A stretch of 64,000 bases of DNA from an archaeon (lineage in GTDB: Archaea; Iainarchaeota; Iainarchaeia; Iainarchaeales; DTGL01), in contig JAPDKC010000010.1 in NCBI GenBank assembly GCA_029258755.1, positions 1 through 64,000 on the forward strand. The letters are read 5' to 3'. The position numbers and the translations under genes were made by a program. Numbering within the stretch: position 1 is the first letter of the stretch; every line of letters begins with the position of its first letter. The notes beneath the pieces are model-generated. The model ran no database searches. It was not told the origin of the DNA and worked only from the letters and a program-made list of their open reading frames with translations. Shown here piece by piece: positions 42,492 through 51,516 of the stretch.

Positions 42492-43412
42492 ATGCTTGAG
42501 CCAAATGTTTTGCTTATAAAGCCCTCGAGCAGTGTTTTTTTGAAGAGCGAGAAGACGCGAGCGTATTTCAACAAAAAGCTGCGAGAAAATATAAAATGTG
42601 CTCTAAATCGCAACAATATAAAATTTGAGCGATTGGAGCAAGCAAGGATTAGGCTTTATCTCTATGCAAAAGAATTAGAAAAATGTGTTCCAATACTGCA
42701 AAAGATATTTGGCTTGCACTCAATTGCTTTAAGTCATAAGTTTCATTTTTCAGATTTGGATGAAATTGCAAAGCAAGCGGTTGATTTCTTCTTAGGCCGC
42801 TTTGATAAAGCCGACACATTTGCTGTTGAGTGTTCTCGTACAGGAATGCACTACTTTAGCTCACAGGAGGTTGAGCGCAAAGTTGGAGCAAGCATAGTTA
42901 GAGAATTTGGCTTAAAAGTAGATCTAAAAAATCCAAATAAGTTGCTAAAGATAGAGATACAGAACGATATTGCATATGTTTATTTAGATGAAGTGAAATG
43001 TTTTGGCGGCTTACCAACGGGGGTTGAAGGCAACGTAGCTCTATTTTTTTCTGGTGAGGATACGGAGCTAGCAAGCGCATGGCTTATGTTAAGAAAAGGC
43101 TGCAATGTTTTCCCTGTTGTGGAAGAGAAAACAAAAAAAGTTGATGAAGCAATAAAATTGCTTATTCCATGGAACTGCTACAGAAAGTTTGCATTAACAG
43201 AAATAAATGAGCTAGAAAAGCTTATTAAGGAGCGAGAAATACTCGCTCTTGTTAAGGCAGATACAGATGTTTCCAAAAAGGCATTTAAAAGCTATGCTGA
43301 GCTTGACTCAAGATATAAGCTAGCAGTACTCAGACCTCTGCTTTTCTATCCTGAAGATAAACTCAAAGAACTTATAAGAATTGTAAAGAGCGGTACCTCT
43401 GATTTTAATTAA
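42492..43412 (+). CDS. ThiI-like THUMP protein with degenerate PP-loop
   Basis: 306 aa. An N-terminal ferredoxin-like part (VLLIKPSSSVFLKSEKTRAYF) and a THUMP domain (FAVECSRTGMHYFSSQEVERKVGASI) match ThiI, the tRNA 4-thiouridine synthetase. After GGLPTGVEGNVALFFSG the PP-loop SGGxDS reads SGEDTE, so the ATP pyrophosphatase site is lost, and the catalytic cysteines and rhodanese domain are missing. The rest of the PP-loop fold is shortened. It may bind tRNA as an accessory or may be a decayed enzyme. 21 bases before mre11, same direction. Confidence 0.75.
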   Translation: MLEPNVLLIKPSSSVFLKSEKTRAYFNKKLRENIKCALNRNNIKFERLEQARIRLYLYAKELEKCVPILQKIFGLHSIALSHKFHFSDLDEIAKQAVDFFLGRFDKADTFAVECSRTGMHYFSSQEVERKVGASIVREFGLKVDLKNPNKLLKIEIQNDIAYVYLDEVKCFGGLPTGVEGNVALFFSGEDTELASAWLMLRKGCNVFPVVEEKTKKVDEAIKLLIPWNCYRKFALTEINELEKLIKEREILALVKADTDVSKKAFKSYAELDSRYKLAVLRPLLFYPEDKLKELIRIVKSGTSDFN

Positions 43413-43432
43413 TTTCCTACTGTAAGATTTTT

Positions 43433-44749
43433 ATGCGCATCGCACTAATGTCTGATTTCCACCTAGGTTTTGTACAGGCAGAACGCGAAAATGATGCCTT
43501 TGAAAATGCAAAAAAAGCTGTTGAGTTAGCGATCAAGGAAAATGTTGATCTTATACTTATAAGCGGAGATATATTTCATGAAGAGGTGCCTGATGCTAGT
43601 GCCCTTCTACAAGCAATAGAAATATTTTCATTAGCAAAGAATGCTAAAAGCGAAAAAACTAAGGTGGTAAAAGTAAAAAATGGTGAAAAAAGGGAGTTTC
43701 TGCTTGCAGGCATACCCATTATAGCAATACATGGTACGCATGAATTTAGAGGACGCGACTACATTAATTACCTACAACTTTTTGAAAGCGCTGGCTTTAT
43801 AGTATATCTTCATGCCGCAAAGGCAATCTATGAAAAACAAGGTGAAAAAATTGTCATACACGGCTTGGGCGGCGTACCTGAGAAAAAAGCTTGTGATGTG
43901 CTAAAACTGTGGAACCCTAAGCCGGAAAGCAACGCTTTCAACATACTGATGCTACATCAATCCCTAAAGGAGCTTCTTCCCTTCGAAGATGAGATGGTAG
44001 CTTCACTAAGCATTGCTGATTTGCCTGAAGGGTTTGATCTTATTGTTAATGGCCATCTCCATTGGCAGAACGTATTTAAAGAAAACAACAAATTTTTGGT
44101 TATCCCAGGCTCAACAGTAATAACCCAGATGAAAAGATTAGAGGCAAAGAAGGCCAAAGGGCTTTATATTATAGATACTAAAACGCTTGCTCTTAATTTC
44201 CTCGAGCTACCTGAGCAGAGGAAATTTTTCTATTACAAGTTAGAGTTCGAAAACGCAAGCTGTGAGGAAGTAGTGAAAAGAGTCTCTGAGTTGCTAAGCG
44301 AACTCTTATCAAAGGATTTTAACAAAAAACCGCTTGTAAAGATAAAGCTAACAGGGAGCTTGGCGAAAGGTTATAGCCAAGAAAATCTTGAGCTAGAAAC
44401 TCTTTTAGAGAAGTTTAAAGAGAAGGCAATAGTTTCTATAGATGCTGATTTCGTTCATGAACAGTTTGAGAAAAAGTTTGCGATGCTCAGCGATATGCAA
44501 AAGGAAAAGAAATCACTAATAGAACTCGGCTTTGAACTTTTAGAGAAGAATCTAGCAGAAACCAATTTTAATAACGCTTTTGACATCAGGCGCATCTTTA
44601 GGCTTTTAGAGAACGGAGATGTAGAAAGAGCGAGAGAGCTTCTTATGGAAAGGAAGCAAGTAAACAAAAAAGAAGAACCCATCAAAGAAAACGCTGAAGA
44701 GAAATGCGCTTCTACAGGCAAAAAGGTCAAGCTTAGCGATTTTGTTTGA
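43433..44749 (+). CDS. mre11: Mre11-type DNA repair nuclease
   Basis: 438 aa. Calcineurin-like phosphoesterase with ALMSDFHLGF, LILISGDIFHEE, IAIHGTHEFRGRDY (GNH-type, with Thr in place of Asn), VIHGLGG, LMLHQS and FDLIVNGHLHWQN in Mre11 order. It processes double-strand break ends with Rad50. A capping domain and helical C-terminus (possible Rad50-binding region) follow. Rad50, HerA and NurA, usual neighbours, are not adjacent; tRNA-Cys comes next. Confidence 0.9.
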   Translation: MRIALMSDFHLGFVQAERENDAFENAKKAVELAIKENVDLILISGDIFHEEVPDASALLQAIEIFSLAKNAKSEKTKVVKVKNGEKREFLLAGIPIIAIHGTHEFRGRDYINYLQLFESAGFIVYLHAAKAIYEKQGEKIVIHGLGGVPEKKACDVLKLWNPKPESNAFNILMLHQSLKELLPFEDEMVASLSIADLPEGFDLIVNGHLHWQNVFKENNKFLVIPGSTVITQMKRLEAKKAKGLYIIDTKTLALNFLELPEQRKFFYYKLEFENASCEEVVKRVSELLSELLSKDFNKKPLVKIKLTGSLAKGYSQENLELETLLEKFKEKAIVSIDADFVHEQFEKKFAMLSDMQKEKKSLIELGFELLEKNLAETNFNNAFDIRRIFRLLENGDVERARELLMERKQVNKKEEPIKENAEEKCASTGKKVKLSDFV

Positions 44750-44799
44750 GTTTCAAAAAAATTATTAAAAAGAGTTTCAAGTAAAATAATATTAGGTTT

Positions 44800-44870
44800 G
44801 CGGGAGTGGCAGAGCGGCCATGCACCCGGCTGCAGACCGGGTTAGACGGGTTCGACTCCCGTCTCCCGCT
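44800..44870 (+). tRNA. tRNA-Cys (GCA)
   Basis: Acceptor GCGGGAG/CTCCCGC, anticodon arm CCCGG-CTGCAGA-CCGGG with anticodon GCA, T-arm ACGGG-TTCGACT-CCCGT, discriminator T as in Cys, no intron and no encoded CCA. A TATTAAAAAG box lies about 35 bases upstream. Confidence 0.95.
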
Positions 44871-44898
44871 TTAAATAGCTATTAGCTATAAAAAATAG

Positions 44899-45573
44899 TT
44901 ATTTTTCTTCCTTTTTATCCTCGGCTTTTTCTTCCTTCTTTTCCTCTTTAGCTTCTTCCTCTTTCTTCTCTTCCTTCGCTTCTTCCTTCTTCTCTTCTTC
45001 AACAACCTCTTCCTCTACAACACGCTTAGGCCTTGTACCTATAGAAGCGATATCCTGATGCACTCTAACGCTTACCTCACAAGGCAGCTTATCCTTTGCA
45101 CGCAATAGCGCTTGTTTTGCCAACTCAATATTTTCTTCCATAACAAGAACGCTCATTATAACCTGCCCTTTTCTAACGCGCACGGCTCTGCCTATTGGCT
45201 TGCCGAACGCGTGGCTCATACCTTGCGAAACTCTATCTGCGCCAGCACCTTGGGCTTGCTTATGCTCTCTCAAGATCTGGTGAGGGAAAACACGAATACG
45301 CATGAAATAGTTGTCTTTGCCTATCTTGTTTTGTAAGAATTTGTGAATACTTATTCTTGCCGCTTCTATCGCGTTATCCCTTATCTGTACACCTTCCTCA
45401 GCAATTAGATCTACTACATGCGTATAATCCTTAAGTGGATTTCCCATATTGAACTGTCTTATCCTGAGAGGCGGAACAGCCCCTACATAGTTCCTTTCGG
45501 GCACTTTGATAGCTATCCTTGTATAGGGCCTCTGCTTTAGGCTGGAGTAGCACCTACCAGGTCTTAACCCCAT
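44899..45573 (-). CDS. rpl10e: Large ribosomal subunit protein uL16 (L10e) with charged C-terminal tail
   Basis: Ribosomal protein near the peptidyl-transferase centre. GLRPGRCYSSLKQRPYTRIAIK, VPERNYVGAVPPLRIRQFNMG, MRIRVFPHQILREHK, GADRVSQGMSHAFGKPIGRAVRV are diagnostic. ATG 45573 follows GGTG by six bases. The family is about 170-180 aa; here a tail of some 45 residues made almost only of Glu, Lys and Ala repeats (EEAKEEKKEEEAKEEKK) is added. Its effect is unknown. Confidence 0.94.
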   Translation of the reverse strand: MGLRPGRCYSSLKQRPYTRIAIKVPERNYVGAVPPLRIRQFNMGNPLKDYTHVVDLIAEEGVQIRDNAIEAARISIHKFLQNKIGKDNYFMRIRVFPHQILREHKQAQGAGADRVSQGMSHAFGKPIGRAVRVRKGQVIMSVLVMEENIELAKQALLRAKDKLPCEVSVRVHQDIASIGTRPKRVVEEEVVEEEKKEEAKEEKKEEEAKEEKKEEKAEDKKEEK

Positions 45574-45719
45574 GCAAAACACCTGCAAGAACTCGCTATT
45601 ATAGAATAACATCCTATGATTGTTTTTTAAATATTGCCTTTTTGTCTTAAAAGCTAATTTTGGCTATAACGACGTTAGATTAATAAATCAGGTTTCTCTT
45701 TTTCTTATAGGTGTTTCAA

Positions 45720-48407
45720 ATGCGATATGTTGTTTGGTTTCGGGAGGTAGGGGCTAAAGATATTGCTTTGGTAGGTGGCAAAGGAGCAAACTTAGGCGAG
45801 CTAGTTAATGCTAACTTCCCCGTGCCAGCTGGATTCATAGTTACATCAAGAGCTTATTTTGATTTTATAGAAAGCACAGGGCTTAAACAAAAGATTATTG
45901 GACTTATAGATCCTCTAGATGTTGACAACACCGCTGAATTGAAAAGAGTGACTGCTGAAGTAAGGAAGCTCATAAAAGAAACACCTATGAGCGAAACACT
46001 GAAGAACGAGATCACAACCGCTTATCGTAAGCTGGGCCAGCATAAGCTTGCTTGGTTAACATCAAGTGAGCAAGCGTATGTAGCTGTTCGTAGCTCTGCT
46101 ACCGCTGAAGATCTGCCAGAAGCAAGTTTTGCTGGACAGCAAGAGACATATCTTAATGTTTGCGGTACCGAGGCTGTTTTGCAGGCAGTAAAGAACTGCT
46201 GGGCTTCACTTTTCACAGCAAGGGCCGTTTTCTATCGCAAAAAGAAAGGATTTCCTACTGAAAAGGTTGGCATAGCCGTAATTGTACAAAAAATGGTTGA
46301 TTCTGAGATAAGCGGAGTGATGTTTACAGCAGATCCTACGGGAGATACAAGCAAGATAATAATAGAAGCCGCCTTTGGTTTGGGAGAAGCCATAGTTTCG
46401 GGCAGCATTACACCAGACACATACATAGTTGATAAAAAAACGCTTAAGATATTGGAAAAGAAGATAAGCTATCAGGAATGGATGCTTAAGAGAACTGCAG
46501 GCAAAACAAGGAAGATAATGCTGAGTGAAGCAAAAGGGTCTAAGCAAAAGATAAGCGATTCTACAATAATTGCTCTTGCCAAGCTTGGCAAACAGATAGA
46601 AGCTCACTATAAAGTGCCTCAAGATATAGAGTGGGCTATTGAAGGAAAAGAAATAAAGATTCTGCAAAGCAGGGCCATAACCACGCTATCTCTTAAGGAT
46701 AAGGTTGAGAAAGCAAGGGAGCGGAGAGAAAAGCTTGCGGAGCTTAAAGGAAAGGTGCTTGTCGATGGTTTGGCAGCAAGTCCTGGCATAGCTACAGGTA
46801 AGGTTGTTGTAGTGCCAAGCATAGAAGATATAGATAAGGTCAAAGAGGGCTCTATTCTTGTTACAAAGATGACAAACCCAGATTGGGTTCCTGTAATGAA
46901 AAAAAGCAAGGCAATAGTGACCGATGAAGGAGGCACAACCTGTCATGCAGCAATAGTAAGCAGAGAACTTGGCATTCCTTGTGTAGTAGGTACAGAAGAC
47001 GCGACAAAGAAGCTAAAAGATGGTATGCTTGTCACGGTAGATGGATATAATGGCTATGTGTATGAAGGTGCTTTGAAGATAGAGATGCCCGAAAAAAGTA
47101 CTGATAAGATAATAAAGTTACAGGAAGTTGATCTGCTCGAAGAAGCGATAAAGCTCGAGCTTGATGAAGCAGAAAAAGAACGGTTCAAAGTATTACAAAA
47201 AGAAGCTGTTTATGTAAGACCCAAACCAGGGCTCAGCGGCATCGCTGAGCAGATAAAGGAGGAAAAAAAGGCTTTAGAAGAGTGGAAAAAAGAGAAGGCG
47301 AAAATAAAGGAATTAAAGGAGCGTATTGAAGAGAAGAAACGTTTGCTTGCAAGGGGACTTGAGGAAAGGCATAAGATAAGAAAGTTTAAGGAAGAAGCCA
47401 GTAAGATTGTAAAGCTTTGGGGTAAAAAGCCGGCTTCAGAGCTAAGCGAAGAAGAGCTTGAAGAAGAGATAAAAATGCTTACGGAGCTTCTCAAAGAAAT
47501 TGCAGCAAAGGTCAAGGTAAATGTTGCATTACCTGAAGCGGCAAAAAGAGCTGCGGAAACGCAAGCAGACGGCGTCGGCTTACTGAGAGCGGAGCATATG
47601 ATAACCGCAACTGGCGTGCATCCAGCAGAATATATACGCAGAGGTGAAATAGACAAACTTGTGAAGGTTGTACATGATGGCATAGAAACGGTTCTTAAGG
47701 AATTTAAAGGAAAACCAGTATGGTATAGGACATTCGACGCACGCACTGATGAATATAGAAACTTGGAAGGCGGCCAATACGAGCCGCATGAAGAAAATCC
47801 CATGCTTGGCTGGCATGGTATAAGACGTGACTTAGATCAGCCGGAGCTCCTCAAAGCACAGTTTTTAGCTATAAAAAAGCTCTTGGATGAAGGATACGAA
47901 AATATCGGAGTTATGCTTCCTTTTGTGCATGATGCTTCTCAAGTTAGAGAAGCAAAGAAAATTGCCGAGGAAGTGGGGCTTAAAAGAGAGAAAGGAAAAT
48001 TCGAATTTGGGGTTATGATAGAGGTGCCAGCTGCTGCTTTAACAATAGAAGACATAATAAAAGAAGGCATTGATTTTATCTCATTTGGCACTAATGACCT
48101 TACCCAATTAACGCTAGGCGTTGACAGAAACAACGAACGTTTACAAAAGCATTTCAACGAGATGCATCCAGCTGTACTAAAACAGATAAAAATGGTTATT
48201 GATGCTTGCAAAAAAGCTAATGTGCAAACATCTATATGTGGCCAAGCTGCCAGCAATCCTGAAATGGTTAGGTTGCTTGTGCGCTACGGCATAGATTCTG
48301 TATCCGCAAACATAGATGCTGTTGATGAAATAAGGAAGGTTGTACTGAGCGAAGAAAAGAAGCTTTTGCTTGAGACGCTAAAAGAGCTTAAGGAAAAGAA
48401 GGAATAA
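45720..48407 (+). CDS. ppsA: Phosphoenolpyruvate synthase with central coiled-coil insertion
   Basis: Makes PEP from pyruvate and ATP for gluconeogenesis. N-terminal ATP-grasp half: VGGKGANLGELVNANFPVPAGF, AVRSSATAEDLPEASFAGQQ, ISGVMFTADPTG. Central swivelling His domain: VTDEGGTTCHAAIVSRELGIP. C-terminal barrel: GVGLLRAEHM, VWYRTFDARTDEYRNLEGG, FGVMIEVPAA, FISFGTNDLTQLTLGVDRNN, TSICGQAAS. About 130 residues of Lys/Glu-rich coiled coil (IKEEKKALEEWKKEKAKI) interrupt the barrel start, making 895 aa instead of about 760-820. ATG 45720 follows GGTG. Confidence 0.94.
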   Translation: MRYVVWFREVGAKDIALVGGKGANLGELVNANFPVPAGFIVTSRAYFDFIESTGLKQKIIGLIDPLDVDNTAELKRVTAEVRKLIKETPMSETLKNEITTAYRKLGQHKLAWLTSSEQAYVAVRSSATAEDLPEASFAGQQETYLNVCGTEAVLQAVKNCWASLFTARAVFYRKKKGFPTEKVGIAVIVQKMVDSEISGVMFTADPTGDTSKIIIEAAFGLGEAIVSGSITPDTYIVDKKTLKILEKKISYQEWMLKRTAGKTRKIMLSEAKGSKQKISDSTIIALAKLGKQIEAHYKVPQDIEWAIEGKEIKILQSRAITTLSLKDKVEKARERREKLAELKGKVLVDGLAASPGIATGKVVVVPSIEDIDKVKEGSILVTKMTNPDWVPVMKKSKAIVTDEGGTTCHAAIVSRELGIPCVVGTEDATKKLKDGMLVTVDGYNGYVYEGALKIEMPEKSTDKIIKLQEVDLLEEAIKLELDEAEKERFKVLQKEAVYVRPKPGLSGIAEQIKEEKKALEEWKKEKAKIKELKERIEEKKRLLARGLEERHKIRKFKEEASKIVKLWGKKPASELSEEELEEEIKMLTELLKEIAAKVKVNVALPEAAKRAAETQADGVGLLRAEHMITATGVHPAEYIRRGEIDKLVKVVHDGIETVLKEFKGKPVWYRTFDARTDEYRNLEGGQYEPHEENPMLGWHGIRRDLDQPELLKAQFLAIKKLLDEGYENIGVMLPFVHDASQVREAKKIAEEVGLKREKGKFEFGVMIEVPAAALTIEDIIKEGIDFISFGTNDLTQLTLGVDRNNERLQKHFNEMHPAVLKQIKMVIDACKKANVQTSICGQAASNPEMVRLLVRYGIDSVSANIDAVDEIRKVVLSEEKKLLLETLKELKEKKE

Positions 48408-48408
48408 A

Positions 48409-49377
48409 GTGCATAGCATGCCAAGGCTTTTTATCGATACAGATGGAATCTTAAAGGAAGTACGAAAGAGAAAAGCAAAGAAGGTTCTGCTTCAGGCACC
48501 AGCAGGGCTTAAAAGAGAAAGCATGAGAATAGCAAGCGTTATAGAACGTAAAACACGTGCTAGCGTTTTTATCTCTGCTGATAATTGCTTTGGTGCTTGC
48601 GACCCGCCAATAAAAGCGATTAATGTCTTAAAGCCTGATTTGGTTATTCACATAGGACATAGCAAAATGCTGAACATTAGAAATATTTCATATTTTCCTG
48701 CAACATATAAGTTCTCTAAAAGAGAGATAAAAACTCTTGTTAATTTGGTTGAAAAGGAGCTCAAAAAAAGAAACCTAAAAAGAGTTTGCGGCGTAGCACC
48801 AATACAATACATAGAGCTTTTAAAAGAGCTTAGAAAAGAGCTAAGAAAAAAACACTTTACATTAGAAATCAAAAAAGGCCGCCTAAAAATTCCGGGGCTC
48901 ATTCTTGGATGCGAAACTAGCGCTGCAAAAACAAATGCAAGCACGATACTCTTGCTAGCTGATGGTTTATTCCACGCTTTAGGTGTGCTCCGTTCACAAC
49001 GAAAAGAGGTGCTGTTGCTTAACCCTCTCTCTAAATCGCTTATGGAGCTATCTGAAAAGGATCTGGAAAAATTTATAAGGAAACGTTTTGCAATTCTTTC
49101 AAAAGCACTCCAAGCGAAAAAATTCGGCGTGCTTCTCTGCTTAAAGCCAGGGCAGTATGATGAGAGAAAAGCGCTTTCTGCCAAAAGGATTCTAGAAGAA
49201 AAAGGAAAAGAAGCCTATATACTGGCAATAGATGATATAAGTGAGCAAGCGTTGCTTGATTTCGGCCTAGATGCCTATGTTTTCATAGCGTGCCCCAGGC
49301 TAATTGATGATTCGATGAATTGGAAGAAGCCATTAATAAGTTTTGAAGAGCTGCTTGAAATATTTAAGCGCAGCTAA
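48409..49377 (+). CDS. dph2: Diphthamide synthase Dph2 (radical SAM-like)
   Basis: 322 aa. Archaeal Dph2 transfers the aminocarboxypropyl group of SAM to the His of EF2. The three cluster cysteines, each from a different domain, are in NCFGACDPP, LGCETSAAK and IACPRLIDD. KVLLQAPAGLKRESM opens the first domain. It starts at GTG 48409, two bases after ppsA; ATG 48418 is an alternative. Convergent with pyrH. Confidence 0.9.
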   Translation: MHSMPRLFIDTDGILKEVRKRKAKKVLLQAPAGLKRESMRIASVIERKTRASVFISADNCFGACDPPIKAINVLKPDLVIHIGHSKMLNIRNISYFPATYKFSKREIKTLVNLVEKELKKRNLKRVCGVAPIQYIELLKELRKELRKKHFTLEIKKGRLKIPGLILGCETSAAKTNASTILLLADGLFHALGVLRSQRKEVLLLNPLSKSLMELSEKDLEKFIRKRFAILSKALQAKKFGVLLCLKPGQYDERKALSAKRILEEKGKEAYILAIDDISEQALLDFGLDAYVFIACPRLIDDSMNWKKPLISFEELLEIFKRS

Positions 49378-49380
49378 GCT

Positions 49381-50172
49381 TTATTGTTCTTCCCTCTCAA
49401 TTATCCGCGTGCCTCTATACTCGTAACCTCGAATCGCTGAAACAAAGTTTTCCAAATCGTTGCCGTTCAATATAATTGCTGGAATCTTTGAGCGTTTCAA
49501 TATCAGGCATGAAGGCAAATCCAGTACAACATTCTGCCCTGGTTTGCTTTCTGCAAGTTTCATCAAAGCAATTAAACGATCGTATGTTATTTCAGGATAG
49601 AACTTTGCATTTGGATTGGTTTTTGGATCTGAGGAATAGATGCCATCAACGTTTGTTAGGTTAACAAACTCCGCTTTTAAGAATTCGGCTATTAGTGCAG
49701 CAACGCAATCAGTGGTTATGCCAGGCAAAAGACCGCCATAAACAGGAATCTTACCTGAATCAAGGATTGGCTTCGATTTTTCAACTTCTGTTAGAACATT
49801 AGGGTAAGCGTTATCGAGCGCTTGAATCATAAGCATAGCATTTATCCGTGTCACAGCTATGCCTATGGAATCTGCAATAAAATTGCTAGCACCTAACGCC
49901 TTTGCTGCTGCTATATAATTCCTGCATACCTTTCCGCCGCCGACAACTATAACAAAGCGGTAACCTTCTTTTTGAAGCATATTTATTTTTTCAGCTAATT
50001 TTCCTATCAAAGCAACATCTGGCTTTTCTTTTGCAATTAGTGAGCCACCCACAGAGACCACGTAAGTTTTGCTTGCGGTTATGGTTTCTATGGGCTCAAT
50101 TTCTTGCGTTTGCGTATCCTTTTTTTCTTCACCGGATTCGTCAAATATCTTGAAAATACCCTCATCAAACAT
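49381..50172 (-). CDS. pyrH: Uridylate kinase (archaeal type)
   Basis: UMP to UDP, amino-acid kinase fold. VVSVGGSLIAKEKPDV and FVIVVGGGKVCRNYIAAAKALGA give the nucleotide site, GLLPGITTDCVAALIAEFLKA and FVNLTNVDGIYSSDPKTNPNA the substrate and ATP side. The core is about 225 aa as in archaeal PyrH; an extra 35-residue acidic N-terminus (FDEGIFKIFDESGEEKKDTQ) precedes it. An ATG closer to the core is not available, so the extension is probably real. Confidence 0.92.
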   Translation of the reverse strand: MFDEGIFKIFDESGEEKKDTQTQEIEPIETITASKTYVVSVGGSLIAKEKPDVALIGKLAEKINMLQKEGYRFVIVVGGGKVCRNYIAAAKALGASNFIADSIGIAVTRINAMLMIQALDNAYPNVLTEVEKSKPILDSGKIPVYGGLLPGITTDCVAALIAEFLKAEFVNLTNVDGIYSSDPKTNPNAKFYPEITYDRLIALMKLAESKPGQNVVLDLPSCLILKRSKIPAIILNGNDLENFVSAIRGYEYRGTRIIEREEQ

Positions 50173-50273
50173 GCTAGCACCTTATTAACGTTTTTTATAT
50201 TTATGGGAACTTTTTATATTTAAACCTACTCCCTTCTTATTTTAGCTTAAAGCGCCATATTGAGTGAAACACC

Positions 50274-51512
50274 ATGGAAAAGAGTGTTATAGAAGAAGTT
50301 GATGAGGCAGAGCTGAATCTATTCAATAAGAAGTTGAGAAAGCTAAAAAGCTATAAGGGCTCTGGCACAGAGCTCATATCGCTTTACATACCCTACGGTA
50401 CGGACAGAAGCTCGGTGATGACGCAGCTTATAAACGAGCAGAGTCAAAGCTCAAATATAAAGGACCCTAATACAAGAAAAAATGTACAAGGGGCATTAAA
50501 GAAGATAATAAACTTGCTAAAACAGATTGATTTTAAGATCCCGAAAAATGGCTTGGCTATATTCGCAGGCAATATATCTAAGCAGGAAGGAAAATCTGAT
50601 ATCAAGCTTTTCACAGTAGTTCCAATAAAAAAACTTGAAACAAAGCTTTATTGGTGTGACTCTGAATTCAACCTAGAACCGCTTGAAGAAATGGCAAAAC
50701 CAACAGATATTTATGGAATCCTTGTTATGGACAAGAGCGAAGCAACAATCGCAATACTTAAAGGGAAAAAGTACGAGATTGTAACAAAACTTAGAAGCAA
50801 TGTTGCTGGCAAAATCCGTGCCGGTGGCCAATCTGCAAAGAGATTTGAACATCTAAGAGAAGAAGCAGAATACAACTTTTACAAAAAGATAAGCGAAGCT
50901 ATGGCAAAGGCATTTATTCCATACATAGATAAGATAAAAGGGATTATTGTTGCTGGACCAGGCATGACCAAAGAAACCTTCCTTGAAAAGGATTTGCTCG
51001 ATTACAGATTAAAGGATAAGCTCATAGGCACTGTAAGCACAACCTATACTGACGAATATGGTATCAAAGAAGCTATTGAAAGGAGTAAAGAATTGCTGAA
51101 ACATACGGAAATAATAAAGGAAAAGGAAGTAATGCATGAATTTATGCGACATGTTGTTAAAACTGGTTTAGCGACTTATGGGGAAAAGGAAACCGTGGAA
51201 GCGCTTGAGCTTGGCAAGGTTGATACTCTGCTTCTTAGTGAAAGATTAAACAAAAACATTGTCACGTTTAAATGCCCCAACTGCGGTCATAAAGAAACGA
51301 TCGTGGTTGAAGAAAGCGCTGAGCCACAGCTGAAATGCAAGAAGTGCGGTGCTGAGATGAATTCTGTTGAGGAAAGGGATTATATAGAAACCCTTATGGA
51401 GAAGGCAAAAGCAATGGGCTCAAAGATAAGGATAATAAGCACAGAAACTGAAGAAGGTCAGCAATTCTGGCAAATATTTGGTGGCATAGGCGCAATCCTT
51501 CGCTTTAAGTGA
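50274..51512 (+). CDS. prf1: Peptide chain release factor aRF1
   Basis: 412 aa. Reads all three stop codons and triggers peptide release. Domain 1 has SSNIKDPNTRKNV (NIKS motif with D in place of S) and TKLYWCDSEF (YxCxxxF); domain 2 has RAGGQSAKRFEHLREE with the catalytic GGQ; domain 3 bears a zinc ribbon (FKCPNCGHKE, KCKKCGAEM). All parts are present. truD follows after four bases. Confidence 0.95.
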   Translation: MEKSVIEEVDEAELNLFNKKLRKLKSYKGSGTELISLYIPYGTDRSSVMTQLINEQSQSSNIKDPNTRKNVQGALKKIINLLKQIDFKIPKNGLAIFAGNISKQEGKSDIKLFTVVPIKKLETKLYWCDSEFNLEPLEEMAKPTDIYGILVMDKSEATIAILKGKKYEIVTKLRSNVAGKIRAGGQSAKRFEHLREEAEYNFYKKISEAMAKAFIPYIDKIKGIIVAGPGMTKETFLEKDLLDYRLKDKLIGTVSTTYTDEYGIKEAIERSKELLKHTEIIKEKEVMHEFMRHVVKTGLATYGEKETVEALELGKVDTLLLSERLNKNIVTFKCPNCGHKETIVVEESAEPQLKCKKCGAEMNSVEERDYIETLMEKAKAMGSKIRIISTETEEGQQFWQIFGGIGAILRFK

Positions 51513-51516
51513 TCCC

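Noticed and set aside
46206-46667. 153-aa reverse ORF within ppsA
   Set aside because: Antisense shadow of a conserved ATP-grasp region; no start signal.
47210-47803. 197-aa reverse ORF within ppsA
   Set aside because: Complement of the Lys/Glu coiled-coil insertion, giving a Ser/Phe-rich product without motifs.
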